A stretch of DNA of 32,807 nucleotides from Bacteroidia bacterium (GTDB lineage: Bacteria; Bacteroidota; Bacteroidia; B-17B0; Aurantibacillaceae), in the NCBI GenBank assembly GCA_025362575.1, contig JANYIQ010000105.1, forward strand, positions 1-32,807, read 5' to 3'. A program made the position numbers and the translations under genes. Below the pieces are notes generated by a model, which worked only from the letters and a program-made list of their open reading frames with translations, did no database searches and had not been told where the DNA came from. Below, piece by piece: positions 8,532 to 16,030 of the stretch (positions within the stretch are counted from its first letter, which is position 1; each line of letters starts with the position of its first letter).

Positions 8532-9686
8532 ATGACAAATGTTGCTTTTCTTTTTACCGGAATTGGCGATCTAAGCGGTGGCGGTGGTGCCGAACGTTTT
8601 TTTTCAGACTTCTTTGACGAGTACCTAAACTCTAAACCTAAATATAACTTATTTCTGATCTCTGATAAATCTTCTCTACAGAACTTTAACGCCATAGGAA
8701 ACTTAAAAAGAAAAAAAAACATTCTTTTATCTAGAGTATTTAGCAATAGATTCAAGGATGTTTTAGAGAGTCTCCAAATAATCGGACTGATTATCCGTTA
8801 CAAAATTAAGTTAATTCAGATTCCTCTTTACAGAGTTCAGTATTATCCAATCCTCAAACGAATTGATGATCTTCCCGCCTTTATAAGACCGAAAATTGTT
8901 ATCACTATTGTAGATAGCTTTATTCCGTATTACTATTTTGATGATAAAGGTCGCGGTTACAATTATAAAAACGTTTATGGAAGCCTATTCGACTCTATCC
9001 AAATAGACTCTGTTATCAGCTGGTACGAACTGTTCAAAGAATTTTCGCAAAAAAATGAACTCATAAAAAGCAAGCCGCAAATATTCGCTATCACTTCACG
9101 GTATTGTGGGAAAATATTCAACACTTCCGTTGCTAAAAAAAATCATATAATATTTGCATCACGATTAACCATCGCAAAACGTCCCATCTTATTTGTTGAA
9201 GCCATTCGCATTCTTAAAGAAAGAGGCGTCAATTTATCCGACTGGCATTTTTATATTTTTGGGAAAGGCAATCAGGAAGAAGAAGTAAAACTTAAGGCTG
9301 AAGCATATCATTTAACCGATGTACTTAGTATTGGTCATCACCCTAATCTTACTGAAATTTTCTCAAAATCAAAATGCTTTGTATCTACGCAGGATTTTGA
9401 GAACTTTCCATCATTATCAATGAATGAGGCTATGGCGTCGGGTAATGCCATTATATCACGAAATGTTGGCCAAACCCATTTATTTGTTAAGGATATGGTA
9501 AATGGAATACTTTTAAAACAAGACAATGAAAACGGATTAGCCGATGCAATCGAATATTATATAAGCCATCCTGAAATTCATTCCGGTATGGCTCAACAAA
9601 GCATTAAATTAACCGAAGAGGTGCACACCTTCAATAACTTTAAAAACCAAACAGAAAGTTTCTGGCAAAAAACCCTACACTCATGA
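8532..9686 (+). CDS. Glycosyltransferase, GT4 family
   Basis: A 384-residue GT-B enzyme. The N-terminus has the glycine-rich GIGDLSGGGGAERFF loop typical of GT4 (GGAER). The C-terminal donor domain contains HIIFASRLTIAKRPILFVEA (about residues 203-222), FYIFGKGNQEEEVKLKA, and FENFPSLSMNEAMASGNAII, where the two glutamates of the usual E-x7-E pair are separated by eight residues; my recollection is that related enzymes show the same spacing. It follows asnB copy 2 by four bases, the same order as asnB copy 1 and its broken partner, so an amidotransferase and this transferase form a repeated two-gene unit. The 3' end overlaps the PIG-L gene by four bases (ATGA). Confidence 0.9.
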   Translation: MTNVAFLFTGIGDLSGGGGAERFFSDFFDEYLNSKPKYNLFLISDKSSLQNFNAIGNLKRKKNILLSRVFSNRFKDVLESLQIIGLIIRYKIKLIQIPLYRVQYYPILKRIDDLPAFIRPKIVITIVDSFIPYYYFDDKGRGYNYKNVYGSLFDSIQIDSVISWYELFKEFSQKNELIKSKPQIFAITSRYCGKIFNTSVAKKNHIIFASRLTIAKRPILFVEAIRILKERGVNLSDWHFYIFGKGNQEEEVKLKAEAYHLTDVLSIGHHPNLTEIFSKSKCFVSTQDFENFPSLSMNEAMASGNAIISRNVGQTHLFVKDMVNGILLKQDNENGLADAIEYYISHPEIHSGMAQQSIKLTEEVHTFNNFKNQTESFWQKTLHS

Positions 9687-10327
9687 AAGACGTACAATTT
9701 TCAGGACAAAAAATCTTAATTCTGGCACCTCACACCGATGATGGTGAATTAGGTTGCGGAGCCACCATATCCAAACTCATCGAAAACAAAAATGAAGTTT
9801 ATTATGTGGCTTTTTCTGCATGTGAACAATCTGTGCTTAAAGACTTCCCTTCAGACATATTAATAAGGGAAGTAAAAGCAGCTACAAAAATACTTGGCAT
9901 TGCTGCAGAGAATTTAATTCTTTACGATTTTCAGGTAAGAACTTTCAGTTATCATCGTCAAGAGATACTCGATAAATTAATAGAATTAAAAAATAAAATA
10001 AATCCATCCATTATATTTATTCCTTCGGTCAACGATCTGCACCAGGATCATTCTACAATTGCCACTGAAGCATTGAGAGCATTCAAGCAATGTACTATTT
10101 TAAGTTACGAAGTTCCATGGAATAATGTATCGTTCAACACCACATGTTTTTTTAAACTCGATCAAAAACATATTGACGCGAAAATAAAAGCCATTCACGA
10201 ATACAGGTCACAATCACATCGTGCCTATATCAATGGTGATTTTATAAAATCACTCGCTACTGTAAGAGGTGTGCAGGTTGGAGTTCAGTATGCAGAAACC
10301 TTTGATGTTGTAAGATTGATTTTATGA
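9683..10327 (+). CDS. PIG-L/LmbE family N-deacetylase
   Basis: A 214-residue protein of the LmbE-like fold. The metal-binding signature is present: APHTDDGELGCG (His17, Asp19, Asp20, Glu22) and the second histidine motif LHQDHS (His120 to His123). Family members remove N-acetyl groups from GlcNAc-containing compounds such as GlcNAc-phosphatidylinositol and related glycosides. There is no signal peptide, so it should be cytoplasmic. It overlaps both the preceding glycosyltransferase and the following GNAT acetyltransferase by four bases (ATGA), a strong hint that deacetylation and re-acylation act in sequence on one substrate. The exact substrate is unknown. Confidence 0.88.
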   Translation: MKDVQFSGQKILILAPHTDDGELGCGATISKLIENKNEVYYVAFSACEQSVLKDFPSDILIREVKAATKILGIAAENLILYDFQVRTFSYHRQEILDKLIELKNKINPSIIFIPSVNDLHQDHSTIATEALRAFKQCTILSYEVPWNNVSFNTTCFFKLDQKHIDAKIKAIHEYRSQSHRAYINGDFIKSLATVRGVQVGVQYAETFDVVRLIL

Positions 10328-10746
10328 ACCTTGAACATCTTACCAAGGAAAAAATTCTATTCTACATTGATAAGATGATAAAGATGTCGGCACAACTTGA
10401 AGGGGATTACTGGACAGCCGAACATTATTTATCTGAGCTCCCGGAAAAATGGAATTTGAGTTATGTGGCCCTTGAAAATAATGAACTTATTGGCTTTATG
10501 ATCGTCTCCGATAAAGGAGGAGCTCATCATTTGCACCGCATTGTAATAGATCAAGGTCATCAGAAAAAAGGCGCTGGAAAAGAGCTTCTATTTAAACTGA
10601 TAGCCAATGCAAAAAAAAGTAAAAAAAAAGATGTTACATTAAAAGTGCATCACACAAATTTTTCAGCTATCGAAATATATAAACATTTTGGATTTACCGA
10701 AGTGGAAAGAAGTGGCGAAAATTATTTATACAAGCGAATTCTTTAG
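10324..10746 (+). CDS. GNAT family N-acetyltransferase
   Basis: A short 140-residue protein with the GNAT core: VALENNELIGFMIVSDK (strands 2-3), HRIVIDQGHQKKGAGKELL, which carries the acetyl-CoA pyrophosphate loop (QKKGAGK), and the C-terminal NFSAIEIYKHFGFTEVER motif. It transfers an acyl group from acyl-CoA to an amine. The ATGA overlap with the upstream PIG-L deacetylase suggests the pair swaps the acyl group on an amino sugar. It is shorter than, and does not resemble, PseH as I know it, so I do not assign it to the missing pseudaminic acetyltransferase step. An alternative is a RimI-like protein acetyltransferase captured into the locus. Confidence 0.86.
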   Translation: MNLEHLTKEKILFYIDKMIKMSAQLEGDYWTAEHYLSELPEKWNLSYVALENNELIGFMIVSDKGGAHHLHRIVIDQGHQKKGAGKELLFKLIANAKKSKKKDVTLKVHHTNFSAIEIYKHFGFTEVERSGENYLYKRIL

Positions 10747-10748
10747 AC

Positions 10749-11438
10749 ATGATAGTTTCCATACATCAGCCCAATTTTGTTCCTTGGTTAGGGTACTTCT
10801 TTAAAATTTATAAGAGCGACACATTTGTCATTCTAGATAACGTTCAATTTACTAAGAATGGATTTACCAACCGAAACCGTATCAAAACCCCGCAAGGTGA
10901 AAGCTGGCTAACTCTACCGATCATTCAGTCAGGAAAATTTGGTCAGAATATTACGGATTGCGTGATATTTAACAAGGGCCTTCATGTAAAAAAGATGATC
11001 AGTACATTATCCGCTAACTATAAAAAGGCCAAATATTTTGATAATTATTTTGATACGATTTCAAGCATTATGAAACTTTCGGACGACAATTTATGCAATC
11101 TTAATATTCAGCTCATCGAATTTTCGTTAGTTCAACTCGAAATAAAAACCCAGATCGTTAGATCTTCTGAGCTTAAGAATATTGAAGGCGAAAGTACTGA
11201 ACGATTAATCTCAATTTGTAAAGCTCTCGGTGCAACAAAATATCTGGCTGGATTGGGCGCTAAAAAATATCAGGATGATGAACTCTTTACTCGAAACAGT
11301 ATTGAAGCAATAAACTCGCCCTTTAAGTTTCCTGTTTATGATCAACTATGGGGGGAATTCGTTCCTAACCTATCCATATTGGATGTTTTGTTCAATTGCG
11401 GACCTGAAACCAAAACCATTTTACAAAACGCTGTATAA
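10749..11438 (+). CDS. WbqC-like family protein
   Basis: A 229-residue protein recognisable by its N-terminus, SIHQPNFVPWLGYFFKIYKS, followed by FVILDNVQFTKNGFTNRNRI and TPQGESWLTLPI, which define the WbqC-like family. Members occur in O-antigen and other sugar biosynthesis loci of many phyla. The biochemical role is poorly defined; proposals include a part in making or attaching modified sugars. The conserved histidine and aspartate near the N-terminus (HQPN, LDNVQF) could be catalytic. No membrane segment or signal peptide is seen. Its 3' end overlaps the next glycosyltransferase if that gene starts at 11383. Confidence 0.87.
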   Translation: MIVSIHQPNFVPWLGYFFKIYKSDTFVILDNVQFTKNGFTNRNRIKTPQGESWLTLPIIQSGKFGQNITDCVIFNKGLHVKKMISTLSANYKKAKYFDNYFDTISSIMKLSDDNLCNLNIQLIEFSLVQLEIKTQIVRSSELKNIEGESTERLISICKALGATKYLAGLGAKKYQDDELFTRNSIEAINSPFKFPVYDQLWGEFVPNLSILDVLFNCGPETKTILQNAV

Positions 11439-12657
11439 ACACTTAGTATTTCTGGAGAACCGCAATTTATATATACTAACTACAGGCTTTCCGGTTCTCC
11501 CAAAATCAGAGCCTTATTTGCTTGCTGAAATTTCAGTTTTGAAACAGCACTTTAAAAATATTTATTTCATACCAATTACTGATACTCCTGAGCAGTCTTA
11601 TGAAGGAGAGTTAAATATAATTCGGTATAAAGTAGAGGATACGGCCATTCCATCCCTTTTTTTTATTTTTAGCCAAGTATCGGATGATTTGTGGGCAATA
11701 TTAAAACGGGTAAGAAAATTAAGATCGCTAAGATACTATTTAGCAGATATTAGAAAAACCTTTCAAAAAGCTTTGGCGATCGAAAAAATAATTACTTCAC
11801 CCAGTAATTCCAACCCTCAACTAATTTACGCCTATTGGAGCAACGAGTGCGCAACCATCGCAGCCATCCTGAAAAGCAGATCTGAAAAACCAATTGCATT
11901 AAGCAGGGCCCATGGTTTTGATGTTTTTGAAGAACAAACAAAAGATGGAATCATTCCTTTTCGTGAATTCCAACTTACGCACTTAGATAAAATATTTAGT
12001 GTGTCGAAACAAGGAGAAAATCATCTCAAAAAAATGAACCCATTATTTAATGATAAAATATCTCATTCCTATCTCGGTTCAGTTAAACCGGCAACCTTCA
12101 ATCCATTTGATCCTTCCGAATTTAATTTAGTAACCTGTTGTTTTATAAGAGGTATAAAACGTCTTTCACTGTTTCCCGAAATATTAAAACATATTTCTTT
12201 CAAGGCGAAATGGTTTGTAATTGGAGGCGGTGATGAAAATGAAATAGAACTTATTAAAAGGAACACACAATCACTTCCAACAAATATTGAAGTTATTTTC
12301 TTAGGGCATTTTAATGAAACTGAATTGCACCACTTCTATGAAACGCAATCGCTTAACCTTATGGTTAGCTTAAGCAGCTCAGAAGGATTGCCGTACAGCA
12401 TGATGGAAGCTATCAGCTATGGAATTCCGCTGTTAAGTACCGACGTTGGCGGATGCAAAGAAATTTGCACATCCGAAACAGGCATATTAATTGACAAAAC
12501 GTTTGAACCTAAAAATGTAGCTGAACTTATCAGCAAATTTAGAAATTCAGAAAAAAACGCACTTCCTTTTCGCGAAAATGTTCGAAAATTTTGGCATAAA
12601 AACTTTTATGCTGAAGCCAACTACTCAGAATTCTCAAAACAAATTCTTGAACTATAA
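11383..12657 (+). CDS. Glycosyltransferase, GT4 family
   Basis: A GT-B enzyme of about 424 residues. The open frame extends up to 11338, but that start would overlap WbqC by 101 bases. The ATG at 11383 gives a 56-base overlap, and the real fold begins only at RNLYILTTGFPVLPKSEPYL (11455 on), so the start is uncertain; no ATG, GTG or TTG lies between the WbqC stop and that point. The donor domain has CCFIRGIKRLSLFPEIL, FVIGGGDENEIEL and SSEGLPYSMMEAISYGIPLL, a canonical E-x7-E motif, followed by STDVGGCKEI. AYWSNECATIAAIL and RAHGFDVFEE belong to the acceptor domain. It is the last transferase before the nonulosonate genes. Confidence 0.87.
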   Translation: MFCSIADLKPKPFYKTLYKHLVFLENRNLYILTTGFPVLPKSEPYLLAEISVLKQHFKNIYFIPITDTPEQSYEGELNIIRYKVEDTAIPSLFFIFSQVSDDLWAILKRVRKLRSLRYYLADIRKTFQKALAIEKIITSPSNSNPQLIYAYWSNECATIAAILKSRSEKPIALSRAHGFDVFEEQTKDGIIPFREFQLTHLDKIFSVSKQGENHLKKMNPLFNDKISHSYLGSVKPATFNPFDPSEFNLVTCCFIRGIKRLSLFPEILKHISFKAKWFVIGGGDENEIELIKRNTQSLPTNIEVIFLGHFNETELHHFYETQSLNLMVSLSSSEGLPYSMMEAISYGIPLLSTDVGGCKEICTSETGILIDKTFEPKNVAELISKFRNSEKNALPFRENVRKFWHKNFYAEANYSEFSKQILEL

Positions 12658-12694
12658 AACAATACTAATTAAATCTTGCATTTTATAAATCGTT

Positions 12695-13387
12695 ATGGCC
12701 ATAGCAATAATCCCTGCCCGCGGCGGAAGCAAAAGGATCCCAGATAAGAACATTAAATTATTCCTGGGCAAACCCATTATTTCTTATGCTATCCATTGCG
12801 CCATGCATTCAAACCTGTTCGACGAGGTAATGGTTTCTACCGACAGTGATAAAATTGCGGAGATCGCTTTAAAAGCAGGAGCTTCGGTTCCTTTTATGCG
12901 TTCGGCTGAGAACTCAAATGACTTTGCAACAACCGCTGATGTTCTTACCGAAGTTTTTGATCAGTACAAAAAGATCGGCCGGAACTATGAAACTGCCTGC
13001 TGCATCTATCCTACTGCTGCCCTGATAAACCCCGAACATTTAAAAGCAGCCGAGATCAGTTTAAATAAAAATAATTTCGACAGTGTGTTTTCAGTGCTAC
13101 AATACAGCTACCCTATCCAAAGAGCACTTAAAACAAAAGGTGATAAAATAGAAATGATCTGGCCTGAAAATAAAAACGCACGCTCACAGGATCTGGAAAC
13201 AAGTTATCACGATGCCGGCCAATTCTATTTTTTTAAGGTTAAACCTTTTCACGAAAATAAAAATCTTTTTACCGGCAATTCAGGCTTCATAACCCTGTCT
13301 GAATTCGAGGCTCAGGATATTGACAACGCGGGTGATTGGGCTATGGCCGAATTAAAATACAAATACCTGCAACAGATAAATGGTTAA
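12695..13387 (+). CDS. pseF: Pseudaminic acid cytidylyltransferase
   Basis: A 230-residue CMP-sugar synthetase. The signature IIPARGGSKRIPDKNI (residues 5-20) is the CTP-binding loop of the NeuA/KdsB family. Later motifs VMVSTDSDKIAEIA, SNDFATTADVL, YPTAALINPEHLKAA and YHDAGQFYFF fit the PseF branch rather than NeuA. The reaction is CTP plus pseudaminic acid to CMP-pseudaminic acid plus pyrophosphate, in the cytoplasm. It opens the nonulosonate part of the locus after a 37-base gap, the largest in the whole + strand block, and overlaps pseG by eight bases. A legionaminic-type substrate (LegF) cannot be fully excluded, but linkage to pseG and pseI favours PseF. Confidence 0.9.
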   Translation: MAIAIIPARGGSKRIPDKNIKLFLGKPIISYAIHCAMHSNLFDEVMVSTDSDKIAEIALKAGASVPFMRSAENSNDFATTADVLTEVFDQYKKIGRNYETACCIYPTAALINPEHLKAAEISLNKNNFDSVFSVLQYSYPIQRALKTKGDKIEMIWPENKNARSQDLETSYHDAGQFYFFKVKPFHENKNLFTGNSGFITLSEFEAQDIDNAGDWAMAELKYKYLQQING

Positions 13388-14399
13388 ACCTAAAGTATTC
13401 ATAAGAGCTGAAGGCGGTGCCAATATTGGTCTTGGCCATATCATTCGCTGTCTGGCACTGGCCGACATCATTAAATCGGATTTTTCAATACATTTCATAA
13501 TCAGCAACAACGATCCGAAAATCGTTGAACTTATCAGATCTGTTACGAACGATATAATCTTTTTACCGAAACTAAGTTTACTTGATGAATGGAAAGAAAT
13601 TAAAAAGATCATTAAGCCAAATGATGTTCTTGTTATAGACGGCTACGATTTCAAAGAAGAATATCAAAAACTAATTAAACAAAATTTAGGCTGTACTTTA
13701 ATTGCTATAGATGATCTTCATGCCTGGCACCAATATGCTGATGCAGTAATAAACCACGCAGTTGGCGGAATTGAAAATTTATATTCCAAAGAAAATTACA
13801 CCAAAGTGTATTGCGGTTTGGATTACGCCTTATTACGGAGTGAATTTAAAAAAGCACCGCCAACAAAAAAAGAAGACGGAACAGTATTGGTTGCCATGGG
13901 TGGTGCCGACCCTTATAATTTTACAAAACGAATAGTGAACTCATTGCTGCCCTTTACAGATATCAAAACCATAAATGCTCTGATCGGTAAACTTAATCCT
14001 AACAAAGAATTGCTTGAAAGATCAGTATCGGAAGCAAAACAGAAGGGCAAAGAATTAGTACTGATCGATCATTTGAGCGCATCGGAACTCGCAACTCTAT
14101 ATGGTAAAAGTGCGTTCTGCATCCTTTCTTCGAGTGGCATGGCTATTGAAGCCCTGGCGGTTGGAGCCAATTTAGGCGTAATCAAAACGGCAAATAATCA
14201 AAGTGATTTTTACAACTACATCATAAAAAACAAACTGGCTAAAGATTGCAGCGTATTGGCGGAAGCAGGCGCAGAACTTACTGAAAAAAGCATTGCTTCA
14301 CTGATGGAAGGCTCGACCAAACAAAATTCATTCTCTGCTGAAAATAGCAGCAAGAACATAAAACAGATCTTTTCACAATGGGTAGCAAACAAAGCCTGA
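13380..14399 (+). CDS. pseG: UDP-2,4-diacetamido-2,4,6-trideoxy-beta-L-altropyranose hydrolase
   Basis: A 339-residue GT-B-like hydrolase. The N-terminal FIRAEGGANIGLGHIIRCLA has the GxGHxxR motif (residues 17-23) that carries the catalytic histidine in PseG. The C-terminal half has VLVAMGGADPYNFTKRIV and CILSSSGMAIEALAVGA, which bind UDP. It removes UDP from the diacetamido sugar, releasing the free hexose that PseI condenses with phosphoenolpyruvate. It overlaps pseF by eight bases, so the two are translationally coupled although they act at separate steps. Length and motifs fit the family well; it is a separate protein here, not fused to an acetyltransferase as in some organisms. Confidence 0.9.
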   Translation: MVKPKVFIRAEGGANIGLGHIIRCLALADIIKSDFSIHFIISNNDPKIVELIRSVTNDIIFLPKLSLLDEWKEIKKIIKPNDVLVIDGYDFKEEYQKLIKQNLGCTLIAIDDLHAWHQYADAVINHAVGGIENLYSKENYTKVYCGLDYALLRSEFKKAPPTKKEDGTVLVAMGGADPYNFTKRIVNSLLPFTDIKTINALIGKLNPNKELLERSVSEAKQKGKELVLIDHLSASELATLYGKSAFCILSSSGMAIEALAVGANLGVIKTANNQSDFYNYIIKNKLAKDCSVLAEAGAELTEKSIASLMEGSTKQNSFSAENSSKNIKQIFSQWVANKA

Positions 14400-14400
14400 A

Positions 14401-14431
14401 TTGCTTGCTACAGTATAAATTCTTAAATTTG
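14401..14431 (+). promoter_or_regulatory. Possible internal promoter before the methyltransferase gene
   Basis: A TTG at 14401-14403 lies 20 bases before TAAATTTG (14424-14431), an exact match to the Bacteroidota -7 element TAnnTTTG. A transcript from here would start at or next to the ATG at 14437, giving a nearly leaderless message. The site lies in one of the few gaps of the locus. Short AT-rich matches arise easily by chance, so this is tentative. Confidence 0.3.
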
Positions 14432-14436
14432 TGTCA

Positions 14437-15324
14437 ATGAGCGCTAAAGTAATATTGAATAAATACGGATTTTATGAGGTTTCCGAAAAGCCCAGTGCCG
14501 CCGAACTTGAAGAGTATTACGCAAAAAAATATTACCAATCCGGAAAAGGTTCCTACGAGGCTGAATACCCGCCTGAAGAATATCTTTATTTTAATAATAA
14601 GATCGAACAAAAGAACTGGGTCATCAAAAAATTATTTACAGCCGAGACCGAAAAGCGATCACTTCTGGATATTGGCTGCGGCGAAGGTTTCACTTTAAAT
14701 TATTATAAGAAAAAAGGCTGGACAGTAGTGGGTTTGGATTACAGTGAATTTGGAGTTAAAAAATTCAACCCTGATTGTTTACCAGATCTAATAACAGGAG
14801 ACATTTACGAAAAAATGCAGCCCTTAATAAAGAGCAATACTAAATTTGATGTCGTTTGGCTTGATAATTTACTGGAACACGTTCTGGATCCCTTGAATTT
14901 ACTAAAAGAGTGCAAAAGACTTTTAAAACCGGATGGTGTTCTTGTTATAGAAGTGCCGAACGATTTTTCCGTTCTGCATAAATTCTTGCTCGAAAAAAAA
15001 TATATTAATTCTGAATTCTGGATCGCCATACCCGATCATCTTTCTTACTTTAATAAAAGTGGCCTTGAAGCCATTTCTTCTGACGCTGGCTTTAAAACCG
15101 AATTTTCCATTGGTGACTATCCGATTGATTTCAGCTTAATGAATCCTGATTCTAATTACAATAAAGACAAAAGCAAAGGGAAGAACGCCCACTTTTCACG
15201 TATTGAAATGGAAAATCTTATTCATTCCATTTCCGTTGAAAAAGCCGTGGAATATTTCAAATCCCTTGCCGATCTTGGATTGGGCAGACAACTCGTCTCT
15301 TTCTTAAAACACAAAGAATCGTAA
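14437..15324 (+). CDS. Class I SAM-dependent methyltransferase
   Basis: A protein of about 295 residues with the SAM-binding motif I SLLDIGCGEGFTLNYYKKKG (GxGxG at about residues 80-84), an acidic residue after strand 2 (VVGLDYSEFG), and motif VVWLDNLLEHVLDPLNLL with LLKPDGVLVIEVPND, the usual order of class I methyltransferases. The N-terminal YGFYEVSEKPSAAELEEYY region is common in methyltransferases from sugar loci. I prefer the ATG at 14437; a GTG at 14431 would add two residues but lies within a possible promoter. Lying between pseG and pseI, it may methylate the nonulosonate or an acyl group on it. The acceptor is unknown. Confidence 0.85.
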   Translation: MSAKVILNKYGFYEVSEKPSAAELEEYYAKKYYQSGKGSYEAEYPPEEYLYFNNKIEQKNWVIKKLFTAETEKRSLLDIGCGEGFTLNYYKKKGWTVVGLDYSEFGVKKFNPDCLPDLITGDIYEKMQPLIKSNTKFDVVWLDNLLEHVLDPLNLLKECKRLLKPDGVLVIEVPNDFSVLHKFLLEKKYINSEFWIAIPDHLSYFNKSGLEAISSDAGFKTEFSIGDYPIDFSLMNPDSNYNKDKSKGKNAHFSRIEMENLIHSISVEKAVEYFKSLADLGLGRQLVSFLKHKES

Positions 15325-15325
15325 A

Positions 15326-16030
15326 GTGAAAGTTGCAATTTTATCAGATATTCACGGTAATAGTTGCGCTTTACAGAGGGTGCTGCAAATTGCAAAAAAG
15401 GAAAAGGTTCAAAAATTACTCGTTTTGGGTGATCTGGTCGGATACTATTATCATCCCGACAAGGTGATGCAACTACTTTCAGAATGGCAATACAGTTTAA
15501 TAAAAGGCAATCATGAAGATCTCCTGGCAGGTATTCTCAACGGAAAGATAATTGAAAGTGATCTGCGAAAAAAATACGGCAGCGGTCATAAACTGGCATT
15601 AGAAAAATTAAACAAAGACACTATCAATACCATAACTACTGCACCTGAGCAAATGAATATAGAATTGAACAAGGTTCGCTTTTTAATGTGTCACGGTTCG
15701 CCATGGGATCACGATCACTACATTTATCCTGATGCAGAAGCGGAAATACTGAACAAATGTGACCGAACTGATGCAGATTTTGTTGTGTGCGGACATTCCC
15801 ATTATCAATTCATTCATCGCAACACTCATAGTACTTTGATAAACGTGGGTTCAGTTGGTCAATCACGAAACATGGGCGGAATTGCCAATTGGGTAATTGT
15901 AAATACAGATAATAAAAGTGTTGAGATGAAAGCAACACCTTATGACACGAGTGAACTTGAAAAAGAAGTAAAAGAAGTCGATCCAACGCTGCCCTATTTG
16001 CATGAAATACTTAAAAGAAACAGGTCTTGA
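15326..16030 (+). CDS. Metallophosphoesterase (calcineurin-like, YfcE/MJ0936 type)
   Basis: A 234-residue phosphoesterase starting at GTG, one base after the previous stop. All metal-ligand motifs are present: SDIHGN (Asp8, His10), LGDLVGY (Asp36), GNHE (Asn62, His63), CHGSPW (His123) and CGHSHYQF (His157, His159). The enzyme would hydrolyse a phosphate mono- or diester using two metal ions. It overlaps the next gene by four bases (TTGA). In this position it may remove a phosphate from a nonulosonate intermediate or from the acyl modifier made by its neighbours. A housekeeping phosphodiesterase is possible but less likely in such a compact operon. Confidence 0.88.
   Translation: MKVAILSDIHGNSCALQRVLQIAKKEKVQKLLVLGDLVGYYYHPDKVMQLLSEWQYSLIKGNHEDLLAGILNGKIIESDLRKKYGSGHKLALEKLNKDTINTITTAPEQMNIELNKVRFLMCHGSPWDHDHYIYPDAEAEILNKCDRTDADFVVCGHSHYQFIHRNTHSTLINVGSVGQSRNMGGIANWVIVNTDNKSVEMKATPYDTSELEKEVKEVDPTLPYLHEILKRNRS

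Noticed and set aside
10324-10746. The GNAT gene as pseH
   Set aside because: It is shorter than PseH as known and does not resemble it; its coupling is to the PIG-L deacetylase rather than to pse genes.
11338-11382. The longest possible start of the fourth intact glycosyltransferase gene
   Set aside because: It would overlap WbqC by 101 bases and adds residues unrelated to a GT-B N-terminus; the ATG at 11383 is preferred.
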